DNA of 64,000 bases from Vitellaria paradoxa (GCA_019916065.1 JAINTL010000046.1:124001-188000); one strand, 5' to 3'; positions 1 through 8,215 are shown, counted from the first letter of the stretch. Translations and numbers: made by a program. Notes: generated from the letters alone by a model not told the origin.

Positions 1-300
1 GGACTCTTCCTAGAGCAGTTGACCCGATAGAGCCAACTCAGCAAGAAATAGATCAAATTGTCCAGCATGAAACTGGCGATATAGAGATCAGCTTCTCTCC
101 AACAAATAAAATCAGATTTTTACCTGCTAGGGCATCTGTAGATTCTAGATCTACCCCGTCTCAGCCATTTGATTCTAGATCTACTACTACTCAACACCCT
201 TATAGAGTGTCTGAGCCCCCTTCTGAAATTTCTCCAGAAGAAATTCAAGGATTAAGAGTCTCTTCCTCTCAAATTCCTCAAGGTGTCTACCGCCAAGAGT
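1..300 (+). pseudogene. Inverted fragment of viral movement-protein gene
   Basis: This stretch is the reverse complement of 6586-6885 and looks identical to it by eye. It encodes the C-terminal part of the movement protein, including the two DSRST repeats, on the plus strand, opposite to the rest of the viral array. It is truncated at both sides: the left end runs off the window, and the right end stops at 300, where sequence switches abruptly to viral intergenic DNA (301 matches 7738). Only a CA dinucleotide is shared at the join. It is a rearrangement product, not a functional gene. Confidence 0.93.
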
Positions 301-354
301 CAATTCAATCAGTGCGCAGGGATTGAGGAATATATACAAAAGCAAGTGATGGAA

Positions 355-360
355 TTTATT
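355..360 (-). terminator. Viral polyadenylation signal AATAAA, copy A
   Basis: AATAAA reads on the minus strand about 110 nt downstream of the TATA-like motif. This is the usual arrangement in pararetroviruses, where one signal gives a terminally redundant genomic RNA. It is a motif match only. Confidence 0.55.
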
Positions 361-468
361 ACAGATGGTGGGGATATTACAATATTACAGAGGAGGTTTA
401 CAAAAGATCAACTTAAAACAAAGGAAAGGCGTAGGTAAAAGCGTGTCGAGACAGACCATCGACTACCG

Positions 469-477
469 CTTAAATAG
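469..477 (-). promoter_or_regulatory. TATA-like box, viral promoter copy A
   Basis: CTATTTAAG on the minus strand lies in a T-rich context, downstream of the 29-bp repeats and upstream of AATAAA. It is the best TATA candidate in the intergenic region. The same site occurs in copy B at 7906-7914. Confidence 0.5.
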
Positions 478-636
478 AAAAAGAAAATACTGTTCGGACC
501 CGAAAATTTACAAGTTGGAATCCAAAATTATTATTCTACTGTACACTTTTTGACAAAACGATACCATTGTTGTTTGCGTGTGCTGGTAAGGTGCAGTCGG
601 TCGGCCAACAATGGTGACAGCTGTGGTGATGGCACC

Positions 637-723
637 GAAAGTGAGTTTGTCACTTTGTGAAGGTGGAAAGTGAATTTGTCACTTTGGAGAGGTGGAAAGC
701 GAATATGTCACTTCGGCAGGTAG
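637..723 (-). repeat. Three tandem 29-bp repeats in viral promoter, copy A
   Basis: Three imperfect 29-bp copies start at 637, 666 and 695, each built on GAAAGTGAnTTTGTCACTT (plus-strand reading). Each copy is itself a partial palindrome, AAGTGA..TCACTT. They lie upstream of the TATA-like box on the transcribed strand, where enhancer elements of plant pararetroviruses are found. Copy B has the same repeats at 8074-8160. Confidence 0.8.
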
Positions 724-756
724 AAGGAATCCTGGCACATGGACGGCCAGCTTTGG

Positions 757-772
757 GTGGACAGCTGTCCAC
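757..772. repeat. 16-nt perfect palindrome after viral ORF 4, copy A
   Basis: GTGGACAGCTGTCCAC is a perfect palindrome immediately downstream of the ORF 4 stop codon. The same sequence occurs at 8194-8209. It could be a protein-binding site or an RNA hairpin; the function is unknown. Confidence 0.75.
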
Positions 773-778
773 GATTCC

Positions 779-2209
779 TTAATCTGATGCAATGCCTTTG
801 CCTTTATTTTGTCGGAGCAATTCAATGGCTGCTCCCAAAACTTCATCTGTGGGCGTATCGTCCTCAGGATTCTGGCTTTCTCTAGCTAAGATGTTATCGT
901 CTGCTGAGTGGTTAGAACAAGAGTCAAGAGACATGGGAGTCCTGTGCTGATTTAATCTTTCTTCATCGAATTCATTACTGAACTCATTTTGAAGATATTC
1001 CAAGCATTTGGCCAGGAGAGCTCTGTTGGAGATATTTGGATGTCTCCTCTTAATGCTTAATTTTAATTGAGTCATGTGATTTGACTTAGAGTCAAACTGT
1101 TCTGGACTTTGAGCCACTTGTTTTTGCTTAAAACTTGAAGTTACCTTCGTAATCTTAGAAATTAACTCAGGTAAATCAATTTGCTTCCACCATTGAAAGT
1201 GAAAAGTTCTCATTAAATGAGGGATGCCTAGATCATCCTCACTGACTGTTAATCCCCATTTCCAGATCCAAGGGATATTGAACTCAGCCCAAAAATAGAA
1301 TTGGGACTGTCCTACAAACGACTTCATATTTAAATCGCTTAGTATAGGATGAACTTCAACCCAAGAGTCATATAACTCCTGCAAAGGGGAAGGTGTGAGA
1401 TCCATAGGTGGACCAAGAACTTGCCATTGTTTAAAAAACCAACGAGGGATGACCTTTGTTTTCTCAAAAAAGTCTTCTCTGATTCTTATAAACCAGGAGT
1501 GTTTTCTTTTTGCATTTTCATAGAGAAAAGTATATTTCCAGGCGTTAACATAATCCCAGAAATTAAAAGAATATTCTTTTTGTGGATCATGAGGGATCCT
1601 CAACTTGCGAGTTTTCATCGGATCATTGCCCCAATCAATCAAAGTGTATATCTTAGAGATAAAACACTGACTGTAGTTAATCTGGGGACCTACCTTGTTA
1701 TTAGGATAAAAGTGGCGTATTTCCACTGATCCAGTAGAAGTTAAAATGGCTTCATAGAGATACCGATACTTATATTCTGGTACTGGATATGAGGTCTGAT
1801 CCATATATTTTTGTTTAATGTAAAAAGGATCATTAATCCAGTGGTCATCTTCTTCTTCCAGAGGCAAAATTGCTTCGGTATATGGGCTTGTAATATATAC
1901 AGGCTCCTTTTGCAGAATTTGGGCTGCAGTCTCAGGTTTAGAACCTTGAGCAGAAGATTCAGCAGACTTAGAGTCTGTCTGTTTGTATTGGGCCAGGACA
2001 GCTTTTAGTTGGGCCTCCTTTTTGTTAAGATAATCATTGAGATCAATAAAATTTGGGCCTTCTTCACCTAAAATGTTGAAGGGATTAGTAGCTGGGCCTA
2101 GAGCACCAACATTGGACCAAGAGAATTGACCTCTCTGTCCAGTGGTCAGATTAGATCTGCCACGACCTCTTTGATGGGGCTTAGATCCCCTTCCTCGGCT
2201 ACTGCTCAT
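779..2209 (-). CDS. Viral ORF 4, unknown function, copy A
   Basis: A 476-codon uninterrupted ORF is the last gene of the viral genome. Its ATG overlaps the stop of the reverse-transcriptase ORF in an ATGA arrangement, which suggests translation by termination-reinitiation or from a polycistronic RNA. The N-terminal 30 residues are rich in RG dipeptides (SSSRGRGSKP, QRGRGRSN), a composition typical of nucleic-acid-binding tails. The middle is rich in Trp, Tyr and Phe and looks globular; the C-terminus is acidic. I do not recognise a catalytic motif. By position it may match the second ORF of florendoviruses or the transactivator position of caulimoviruses; neither is shown by sequence here. 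The copy B equivalent has a premature stop. Confidence 0.85.
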   Translation of the reverse strand: MSSSRGRGSKPHQRGRGRSNLTTGQRGQFSWSNVGALGPATNPFNILGEEGPNFIDLNDYLNKKEAQLKAVLAQYKQTDSKSAESSAQGSKPETAAQILQKEPVYITSPYTEAILPLEEEDDHWINDPFYIKQKYMDQTSYPVPEYKYRYLYEAILTSTGSVEIRHFYPNNKVGPQINYSQCFISKIYTLIDWGNDPMKTRKLRIPHDPQKEYSFNFWDYVNAWKYTFLYENAKRKHSWFIRIREDFFEKTKVIPRWFFKQWQVLGPPMDLTPSPLQELYDSWVEVHPILSDLNMKSFVGQSQFYFWAEFNIPWIWKWGLTVSEDDLGIPHLMRTFHFQWWKQIDLPELISKITKVTSSFKQKQVAQSPEQFDSKSNHMTQLKLSIKRRHPNISNRALLAKCLEYLQNEFSNEFDEERLNQHRTPMSLDSCSNHSADDNILARESQNPEDDTPTDEVLGAAIELLRQNKGKGIASD

Positions 2210-4011
2210 GATCCCTGCAAAAATTCACGAGTTAAGAAATCAGGTAGTGAATTAGATTCACCTTTGATATACTCGACTGTAAAATCGAAGCAAGATAATT
2301 GAGCTTGCCAACCAGCATAGATCTGTTTGGAAACTAAATTTTTTACATCCTTTTCAAGGATTTGTTTTATAGCACTGCAGTCTATGCGGACAAGGAAATG
2401 CTGATTTAATAAATCATCTTGGAATTTAGTAATTCCTTTGACTACAGCAAGCATTTCTCTTTTAATAGATGGATATGCCATCTGGGTCGGGTTCCATTTT
2501 CCCGAAGAAAATCGAATCAGATATTCCTGATTGTTTTCTGGATTGCGCTGTTTTAGAATAGCGCCATAGCCAATTTTACTGGCATCTGTCTCAACTATCT
2601 TAAACCACTTAGGATTGGCAAGTGTGAGACAAGGCAATCTTTGTACTTTTGCCTTAATTTTCTGAACAGCATATGTATGTTCAGTAGTCCAAGGATTATT
2701 TATATTTTTCTTGGATAAGCGCGCATATAGAATAGCTGCGTCTGTACCCAAATCCTTGTAATAATCTGAAATATAATTCAGACTACCCAGAAATCGTTGT
2801 AACTGCTTTAGATCAGTTATCTGGTCTGGGAATTTTGAAGCAAATTCAATGCTTCTAACAATAGGACTTATATTCCTATGCTCAATATTATGTCCGAGGA
2901 AACGAACATTGGTTTGGAAAAGTTTCATTTTTGGAAAAGAAATAACCAAACCACTTTTCTTAATAATCTCCTTGAAGTGAGAAAGATGTTTAAAATGTTC
3001 TTCAAGGGTTTTAGAAAAGATGAGTATGTCATCAATATAGACTAATATATAATTAGTGTAAGGAGTGAATATAGAATTCATAATATTTTGAAATTCAGAG
3101 GGAGCATTTTTCAAACCGAATGGCATAACATTCCGTTCATAATGTCCAAAGGGAACAGTAAAACCGGTTTTATATCGGTCCTTTTCTTGGACTTGGATTT
3201 GCCAATATCCAGATTTCAGATCAAATTTGGAAAATATTTTGGCATCATAAAGTCGATGCAAAAGATCCTTTTTATTAGGGATAGGATATCGAATCCATTT
3301 TAAAACATTATTTAAAGGTTTATAGTTTATAACTAATCTAGGGACTCCACGTTCCTTTTCTGCTGCATTATTTACATAAAAAGCAGTGCAACTCCATGGG
3401 GAGTGGGAAGGTCGGATCAGACCTTTTTCAAGCAAAGAAGAAATTTCTTTTTTACAAAGTTCCAAATATTCTGGATTCATTTGACTAGGACGAGCTTTAG
3501 TAGGAATTTGATTTTCATTAAAACTGTCCTCATAAGGAAGAAAAACAGAATGCTGTTTTCTATTCCAAAAAGCATTGGGGATATCTGAACAAACTTCATT
3601 AAGAAATTCATTTTGAAGTTTTAAAATCTTTTCTTTAAGAAAAGGTCTTTGTAAAGATTCAGAAATAGTCATAGACTGGATTTCGGATTGAAGAAAACGA
3701 ATTTGTTGATCCTTCAAAACAATATGCTCTAATTCATTGAGGATTAGAGTTTGAGGTTCAGTTATAAACTGAAATGAAAGAGATTTGTTTTTATACTGAA
3801 AATAGATTCCAGTAGAGTCAATTTTAGAAATTGGCATAATTTTTCGGAAAAAAGGAGTTCCGAGAATAACATGTTGAGACAGATTTTTAACAAGTAAAAA
3901 TTCTGTAGGAATGCAAACATCAGAATTGCAGACAGAAACATTTGTTAATTTATAATTAACATGCAACTTATTATTGCTAGCTGAAGTAAGAGATTGAGTG
4001 GTTTTTTTCAA
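2206..4011 (-). CDS. Viral reverse transcriptase / RNase H, copy A
   Basis: A 601-codon open frame. The first ~60 residues are the second half of a retropepsin-like protease (ILGTPFF). Reverse-transcriptase blocks follow: [10 protein letters not shown] near residue 255, [10 protein letters not shown] near 290, and the catalytic YIDDILIFS near 325. RNase H follows, with VETDAS, KREMLA, RIDCS and the final SLPDF. The product would copy pregenomic RNA into DNA and degrade the RNA template. The frame has no ATG near its start; the position given is a TTG, and it overlaps the coat-protein frame by 35 nt in the +1 frame. One conserved aromatic position before the MPFG block is Arg here and Trp in copy B, probably a damaging change. 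Otherwise there is no internal stop. Confidence 0.92.
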   Translation of the reverse strand: MKKTTQSLTSASNNKLHVNYKLTNVSVCNSDVCIPTEFLLVKNLSQHVILGTPFFRKIMPISKIDSTGIYFQYKNKSLSFQFITEPQTLILNELEHIVLKDQQIRFLQSEIQSMTISESLQRPFLKEKILKLQNEFLNEVCSDIPNAFWNRKQHSVFLPYEDSFNENQIPTKARPSQMNPEYLELCKKEISSLLEKGLIRPSHSPWSCTAFYVNNAAEKERGVPRLVINYKPLNNVLKWIRYPIPNKKDLLHRLYDAKIFSKFDLKSGYWQIQVQEKDRYKTGFTVPFGHYERNVMPFGLKNAPSEFQNIMNSIFTPYTNYILVYIDDILIFSKTLEEHFKHLSHFKEIIKKSGLVISFPKMKLFQTNVRFLGHNIEHRNISPIVRSIEFASKFPDQITDLKQLQRFLGSLNYISDYYKDLGTDAAILYARLSKKNINNPWTTEHTYAVQKIKAKVQRLPCLTLANPKWFKIVETDASKIGYGAILKQRNPENNQEYLIRFSSGKWNPTQMAYPSIKREMLAVVKGITKFQDDLLNQHFLVRIDCSAIKQILEKDVKNLVSKQIYAGWQAQLSCFDFTVEYIKGESNSLPDFLTREFLQGS

Positions 4012-6526
4012 AATAGTTCGTAGGAACTAATCCTTCATTAATGCAATTTAAATCTGCACCACTATCCATTAAAGCAATAAGGTTTTTAATAACATAAGAC
4101 TCATTTATAATGATCTTTACTTTTACTAACCATTTTTGAATGGTAATTCCTTTTAATTGATGTAAGTAAGGTTGTTCGTCTTTCTTAGAGGAAGAACTAG
4201 GAGAAAGAGAGCTAGGTTGACCAGCTTCTAATCTTAAAAGTCTTTGTTGGGTCTGCTGAGATTCTGCTTTAAGAACAGTAATCTCTGTCTTGAGAAGATT
4301 GACTTCTCTCTTAAGATCCTGAATAGATACAGGCTGAAAAGATTGTAAAGGGTCTAAACTAAGACGCCTAACTACCTCTTTCATACTATAACCTTCTGGT
4401 TGATGATTAGAAGATTGACCAGATGGGTCTATGATAGAGGCAAGAATTTGCTTTTGAAGTTCAGGGTTCTGGATCTTAGAGGCCAGAGTGATCAAGTCAT
4501 CTTGATCTTGGGTTAAGACAGAAATTTCCATCTTTTGCATTGCTGCTATGGCAGTATCAATTTCACTAGAGGTTTTACAGTGACAGTCAGGTTGTGAACT
4601 ATCGCTAGAATATTCGTATTCTAGAGGTTCGGGATCAGATTCATTATCTGAGGGTGGATTTGATTCTAACACTAGAGCTAGAATTTTTTGCTTAGAGTCT
4701 TCATCTATATGAAGCTCTTGGATTTTCTTTTTCAGAGAACACTTGTTGGCAAAATGACCAAGTTTTCCACATTTCCAACATCGAATTGGATTACGGGATT
4801 TCTTAAATCTAGGCTTAGATCTAGAAGATGGAATTGAGGGCTTATAAAAGTCCTTTAAGGGTTTGCTTTTGCGAGTTTTATAAGTTCTAGATTTCCTAGA
4901 CCTATGCTTAAAAGGTTTGGAAAGTCTAGACTTTGGAATGTCGAATGCGAATTGATCGCAAAAATCTCCTAATTCCTTTCTTTCAGAAAGTCGCTGCTTC
5001 TTTAATTGACCTTTTAGCTTAAGATCATTACAGAGAGCTAAACCCTCTTGTTCACAGAAGTAAAAGAGTTTCCCATATGTGAGATGTGCATAAGGTATGA
5101 CAGCGCTATTGGTGGCTAATCTAATGGATTGCCTAACTTTTTCTGCAAAAAGAGAAGGAAGACCATCAAGAAATTTAGATTTCCAGTGATCGGCGCCAGC
5201 ATCACTTAATTGGACTACTCTAGCTAAGAAAGTGTCCTTGTACCATCTATAGTGACTTAGAGAATGACACTTTAGGTTTTGCAGAAGTGTCCTAATGGTT
5301 TCGCTATTACTGGTAATTTGACCAGTAAAATGTTCCATGATCGCACAAATCAGTGTATATACTGCATCTTCTTCGCGGATCGGAACTGTGGAGGATGACT
5401 GAGAACTAACTACAGTCTCTTGCTTTATCTTAGTAGCGCGGAGAATTTGATCTCGTTGCTCATCACTAAGGACATGGTCCCACCAACCGCGGAGGGTACC
5501 TTCAAACCCTGAAACTAGATTTAGGGCTGTTTGTCGATCACTGATACCATTAGCTTTTTGAACCGTGGCATAAATTGTCATGCGATGACACTGTTGAAAA
5601 ATTAGTCTATTAGATAGACCATCTATGTTCCAAGAATAGGCTTGGTGAGGAGCAAAGGCTACTTGTTGAGTACCTAAGTCTTCGATTTCTTCATGAAGAA
5701 CATCGATAGGTGTGGGTCTAGTATAATAAAATTTTCCCAAAGGTCTAGGTGTAGTTGTAGAAACTAACCTATTAATTTGCGGAGGATCAGGAGGTTTGGG
5801 TTCAATCTCAGTTTCAAACTCAGAAGAGGATGATAGACTTAAAGTCTCTATCTTTAAAGTTCCAAACTGTTGTTGGATTCGGTTGACTATAGATTCAACT
5901 GATAATTCGGGCTGCCTAAAACCTTCAACAGGTTCATTAATGGGCCGAATAATAGGGTCTTTAAGGTCTTCTGAAAAAGAATTAGATTCTTTGGGAGTAA
6001 GATCAGAAATCTGTTTTTGAACAGAGGCAAATTTTTGCTCTATTCTTGTCAATTGAGCACCTAGAGTACTCATAAAAACATGAGAATAGTTAAGTTGCTT
6101 ATACAACAAAACAATTTTTGGTAGAGCCTTTTCTGGAGGTTGGCCAACATAAGCTGTGGCTTCTAAGTGAGGAGATTTTAGAACTAAAGACTCAGAAGGA
6201 GGATGGATAGAACTTACAATTCTACCATCTTTGGTCTGCCAAGTTTTCTCTAAAACATTGATTTGTTCATGAAGAGTATTTAAATAATATGGCAGGAACC
6301 AAGGAATAAAAAACTGAATTTTGTCAGTTTGTTCCAGCGTAGAGTAATACTGAATTTTATAGAATTCTCGCTGTTCTGGAGTAAAACTGGAAAAATACCA
6401 ATTTCTAAAAGTCTGATTTCTAGGATCTTCGAAATCATTTGAAAGGGTAATTCTTAGAGGACTACCGGGAGTTAGATCTAACTTACCTTGTAAGGTAAGT
6501 GTTCCTATGTAAGGTGTATTATCCAT
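3977..6526 (-). CDS. Viral coat protein, zinc knuckle and N-terminal protease half
   Basis: An 849-codon ORF. The coat-protein core lies around residues 290-480 (YSWNIDGLSN, GFEGTLRGWWD). A Lys/Arg-rich segment precedes a CCHC zinc knuckle, CWKCGKLGHFANKC, near residues 582-595, which binds viral RNA. A predicted coiled coil lies near 735-770. The C-terminus carries the retropepsin active site LMDSGAD near residue 820 and then runs into a stop; the other protease half is in the next ORF, in another frame. The start ATG follows the movement-protein stop directly and in the same frame. In related genera these domains form one polyprotein, so the breaks may be mutations or a real expression strategy. 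Confidence 0.9.
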   Translation of the reverse strand: MDNTPYIGTLTLQGKLDLTPGSPLRITLSNDFEDPRNQTFRNWYFSSFTPEQREFYKIQYYSTLEQTDKIQFFIPWFLPYYLNTLHEQINVLEKTWQTKDGRIVSSIHPPSESLVLKSPHLEATAYVGQPPEKALPKIVLLYKQLNYSHVFMSTLGAQLTRIEQKFASVQKQISDLTPKESNSFSEDLKDPIIRPINEPVEGFRQPELSVESIVNRIQQQFGTLKIETLSLSSSSEFETEIEPKPPDPPQINRLVSTTTPRPLGKFYYTRPTPIDVLHEEIEDLGTQQVAFAPHQAYSWNIDGLSNRLIFQQCHRMTIYATVQKANGISDRQTALNLVSGFEGTLRGWWDHVLSDEQRDQILRATKIKQETVVSSQSSSTVPIREEDAVYTLICAIMEHFTGQITSNSETIRTLLQNLKCHSLSHYRWYKDTFLARVVQLSDAGADHWKSKFLDGLPSLFAEKVRQSIRLATNSAVIPYAHLTYGKLFYFCEQEGLALCNDLKLKGQLKKQRLSERKELGDFCDQFAFDIPKSRLSKPFKHRSRKSRTYKTRKSKPLKDFYKPSIPSSRSKPRFKKSRNPIRCWKCGKLGHFANKCSLKKKIQELHIDEDSKQKILALVLESNPPSDNESDPEPLEYEYSSDSSQPDCHCKTSSEIDTAIAAMQKMEISVLTQDQDDLITLASKIQNPELQKQILASIIDPSGQSSNHQPEGYSMKEVVRRLSLDPLQSFQPVSIQDLKREVNLLKTEITVLKAESQQTQQRLLRLEAGQPSSLSPSSSSKKDEQPYLHQLKGITIQKWLVKVKIIINESYVIKNLIALMDSGADLNCINEGLVPTNYFEKNHSISYFS
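4001..4008 (-). other. A7 tract at the protease frame break
   Basis: Seven A residues followed by C (minus strand) lie inside the overlap of the coat-protein and reverse-transcriptase frames. The downstream frame is +1 relative to the upstream one, and a single-base length change in this tract would account for the break. The tract also contains the heptamer A AAA AAC in the upstream phase, but that signal drives -1 shifts, the wrong direction here. Copy B does not reach this point, so it cannot be checked internally. Confidence 0.7.
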
Positions 6527-7618
6527 CTAAGGAAGATGAAAACTCATCTCAGATGAGGTTGGAGAAGTAGGTCTCCTAGAGTCTGACTCTTGGCGGTAGA
6601 CACCTTGAGGAATTTGAGAGGAAGAGACTCTTAATCCTTGAATTTCTTCTGGAGAAATTTCAGAAGGGGGCTCAGACACTCTATAAGGGTGTTGAGTAGT
6701 AGTAGATCTAGAATCAAATGGCTGAGACGGGGTAGATCTAGAATCTACAGATGCCCTAGCAGGTAAAAATCTGATTTTATTTGTTGGAGAGAAGCTGATC
6801 TCTATATCGCCAGTTTCATGCTGGACAATTTGATCTATTTCTTGCTGAGTTGGCTCTATCGGGTCAACTGCTCTAGGAAGAGTCCATTGAGAAGGAAATT
6901 GGATCTCATCCCATCTAAGGACTCGATTGGTAGCAAGATTTGAAGACAATAAATTTGTCTCAATAAAGACAGTTTGGTCTTTCAAGGTTATGTGTTTGGC
7001 TCGAGGACATAAAGTTCTCAAAAGCTTGAAATGGATCCTATAGATTATGGCTATAGTCTCTGATCCAGGCAAGAAATTATATCCATGCGTCTGGACTCTC
7101 AAACTTAAAGCTTTAGAAAGGTTGCGATCAGTAAAACTCAAACTTAGGTTTGGGTATACATTAAAAAAGACTGGTCCATGACACAGACTTGTTTGAATCA
7201 CTCCCATAAGTGATTCTTTCCAATCTCTACATCTAGAGTCTGTAAGACTAGCTAGAAGAGAGGTATTAAGACCAGGTAAAGTCAAAGGTTTAAATGCAAC
7301 CTGGACTAACCCTATATGAAGGTATTTATAATTATGCCTGTATGGAACAAGGTCAGCAGGAGCTAAAAGCTCGATGTCCTTTAAGGAGGAATCCATAGTA
7401 ACGGTTTCTTCCATAGTTTTAATAGCCAGTTTAGACTGATCAAAACGGTCGATGAAACCTAATTTGTAGATTTCTTTTGGAGCTACTTTAGGAATAGTCC
7501 AATCATTAAGTTCCTGGATTTTGTCCGGGAATTCTATCAAAGTGGTATTTTTAGGGACAGCATTAGATCTGTCTGAGCTTGTAGAAGCTCGAGAATTTGT
7601 TCGGGTAAGCCAAGACAT
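6527..7618 (-). CDS. Viral movement protein (30K superfamily)
   Basis: The first ORF after the intergenic region, 363 codons, starting at the ATG at 7618. The core (about residues 95-230) has the features of caulimovirid cell-to-cell movement proteins: a GLVQVAFKPL strand, a D-S-R-C-R-D segment, HGPVFFNVYPN, and a later QTHGYN..GSETIAIIYR block. Such proteins modify plasmodesmata so that virions or nucleoprotein can pass. The C-terminal third is low-complexity, with two DSRST repeats, and is probably disordered. It ends in TAG, immediately followed in frame by the ATG of the coat-protein ORF. Confidence 0.88.
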   Translation of the reverse strand: MSWLTRTNSRASTSSDRSNAVPKNTTLIEFPDKIQELNDWTIPKVAPKEIYKLGFIDRFDQSKLAIKTMEETVTMDSSLKDIELLAPADLVPYRHNYKYLHIGLVQVAFKPLTLPGLNTSLLASLTDSRCRDWKESLMGVIQTSLCHGPVFFNVYPNLSLSFTDRNLSKALSLRVQTHGYNFLPGSETIAIIYRIHFKLLRTLCPRAKHITLKDQTVFIETNLLSSNLATNRVLRWDEIQFPSQWTLPRAVDPIEPTQQEIDQIVQHETGDIEISFSPTNKIRFLPARASVDSRSTPSQPFDSRSTTTQHPYRVSEPPSEISPEEIQGLRVSSSQIPQGVYRQESDSRRPTSPTSSEMSFHLP

Positions 7619-7726
7619 GGAAGAAGGTTCTAAGGTGTAGGTGAAGGAAATAAAACTTTAATACTTATACTTAATTTATCATGTTCTCAGTTCTTACCAA
7701 GTTTCCTAATTATTCTAATTCCTGTT

Positions 7727-7739
7727 CCTACCGATACCA
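7727..7739 (-). other. Candidate tRNA primer-binding site of the virus
   Basis: TGGTATCGGTAGG on the minus strand. The first seven bases match the plant initiator-tRNA-Met complement used by most caulimovirids (TGGTATCAGAGCC); the rest diverges. The tandem/inversion breakpoint at 300/301 falls inside this TGG, which supports its being the minus-strand discontinuity. The match is short, so this is tentative. Confidence 0.55.
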
Positions 7740-7791
7740 ATTCAATCAGTGCGCAGGGATTGAGGAATATATACAAAAGCAAGTGATGGAA

Positions 7792-7797
7792 TTTATT
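7792..7797 (-). terminator. Viral polyadenylation signal AATAAA, copy B
   Basis: The same motif as at 355-360, about 110 nt past the TATA-like box on the minus strand. It must be bypassed on first passage if genomic-length RNA is made, as in other pararetroviruses. Confidence 0.5.
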
Positions 7798-7905
7798 ACA
7801 GATGGTGGGGATATTACAATATTACAGAGGAGGTTTACAAAAGATCAACTTAAAACAAAGGAAAGGCGTAGGTAAAAGCGTGTCGAGACAGACCATCGAC
7901 TACCG

Positions 7906-7914
7906 CTTAAATAG
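7906..7914 (-). promoter_or_regulatory. TATA-like box, viral promoter copy B
   Basis: CTATTTAAG on the minus strand, at the same place as in copy A. A start about 30 nt downstream would give an RNA covering movement protein through ORF 4 of copy A. This is a motif match only. Confidence 0.5.
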
Positions 7915-8073
7915 AAAAAGAAAATACTGTTCGGACCCGAAAATTTACAAGTTGGAATCCGAAATTATTATTCTACTGTACACTTTTTGACAAAACGATA
8001 TCATTGTTGTTTGCGTGTGCTGGTAAGGTGCAGTCGGTCGGCCAACAATGGTGACAGCTGTGGTGATGGCACC

Positions 8074-8160
8074 GAAAGTGAGTTTGTCACTTTGTGAAGG
8101 TGGAAAGTGAATTTGTCACTTTGGAGAGGTGGAAAGCGAATATGTCACTTCGGCAGGTAG
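8074..8160 (-). repeat. Three tandem 29-bp repeats in viral promoter, copy B
   Basis: The counterpart of 637-723 with the same three imperfect units. It lies upstream of the copy B TATA-like box on the transcribed strand and is probably an enhancer or a transcription-factor binding array. Confidence 0.8.
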
Positions 8161-8215
8161 AAGGAATCCTGGCACATGGACGGCCAGCTTTGGGTGGACA
8201 GCTGTCCACGATTCC

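Larger units (their letters stand above)
301..778 (-). promoter_or_regulatory. Viral intergenic region, copy A
   Basis: This is noncoding viral sequence after the fourth ORF, read on the minus strand. It holds a 16-nt perfect palindrome (757-772), three 29-bp repeats (637-723), a TATA-like CTATTTAAG (469-477) and an AATAAA signal (355-360). It ends at 301, where the tandem breaks into the inverted movement-protein piece, so transcription started here would not enter the movement-protein ORF in sense. It more likely supplies the 3' processing signal for RNA started in copy B. A 62-aa plus-strand ORF inside (365-553) is considered spurious. Confidence 0.8.
7619..8215 (-). promoter_or_regulatory. 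Viral intergenic region, copy B (complete)
   Basis: This complete 597-bp intergenic region lies between ORF 4 of copy B and the movement protein of copy A. On the minus strand it holds, in order: the 16-nt palindrome (8194-8209), three 29-bp repeats (8074-8160), a TATA-like box (7906-7914), AATAAA (7792-7797), a candidate primer-binding site (7739-7727), and a leader of about 110 nt to the movement-protein ATG. It is positioned to transcribe the whole of copy A. Confidence 0.82.

Noticed and set aside
365..553. 62-aa plus-strand ORF (repeated at 7802-7990)
   Set aside because: It lies within the viral noncoding region on the strand opposite all viral genes, and its repetition is due only to the tandem.
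4001..4007. A AAA AAC slippery heptamer in the coat-protein frame, as in -1 frameshift sites
   Set aside because: It is in the correct phase for a -1 shift, but the reverse-transcriptase frame is +1, so a -1 shift would not reach it.
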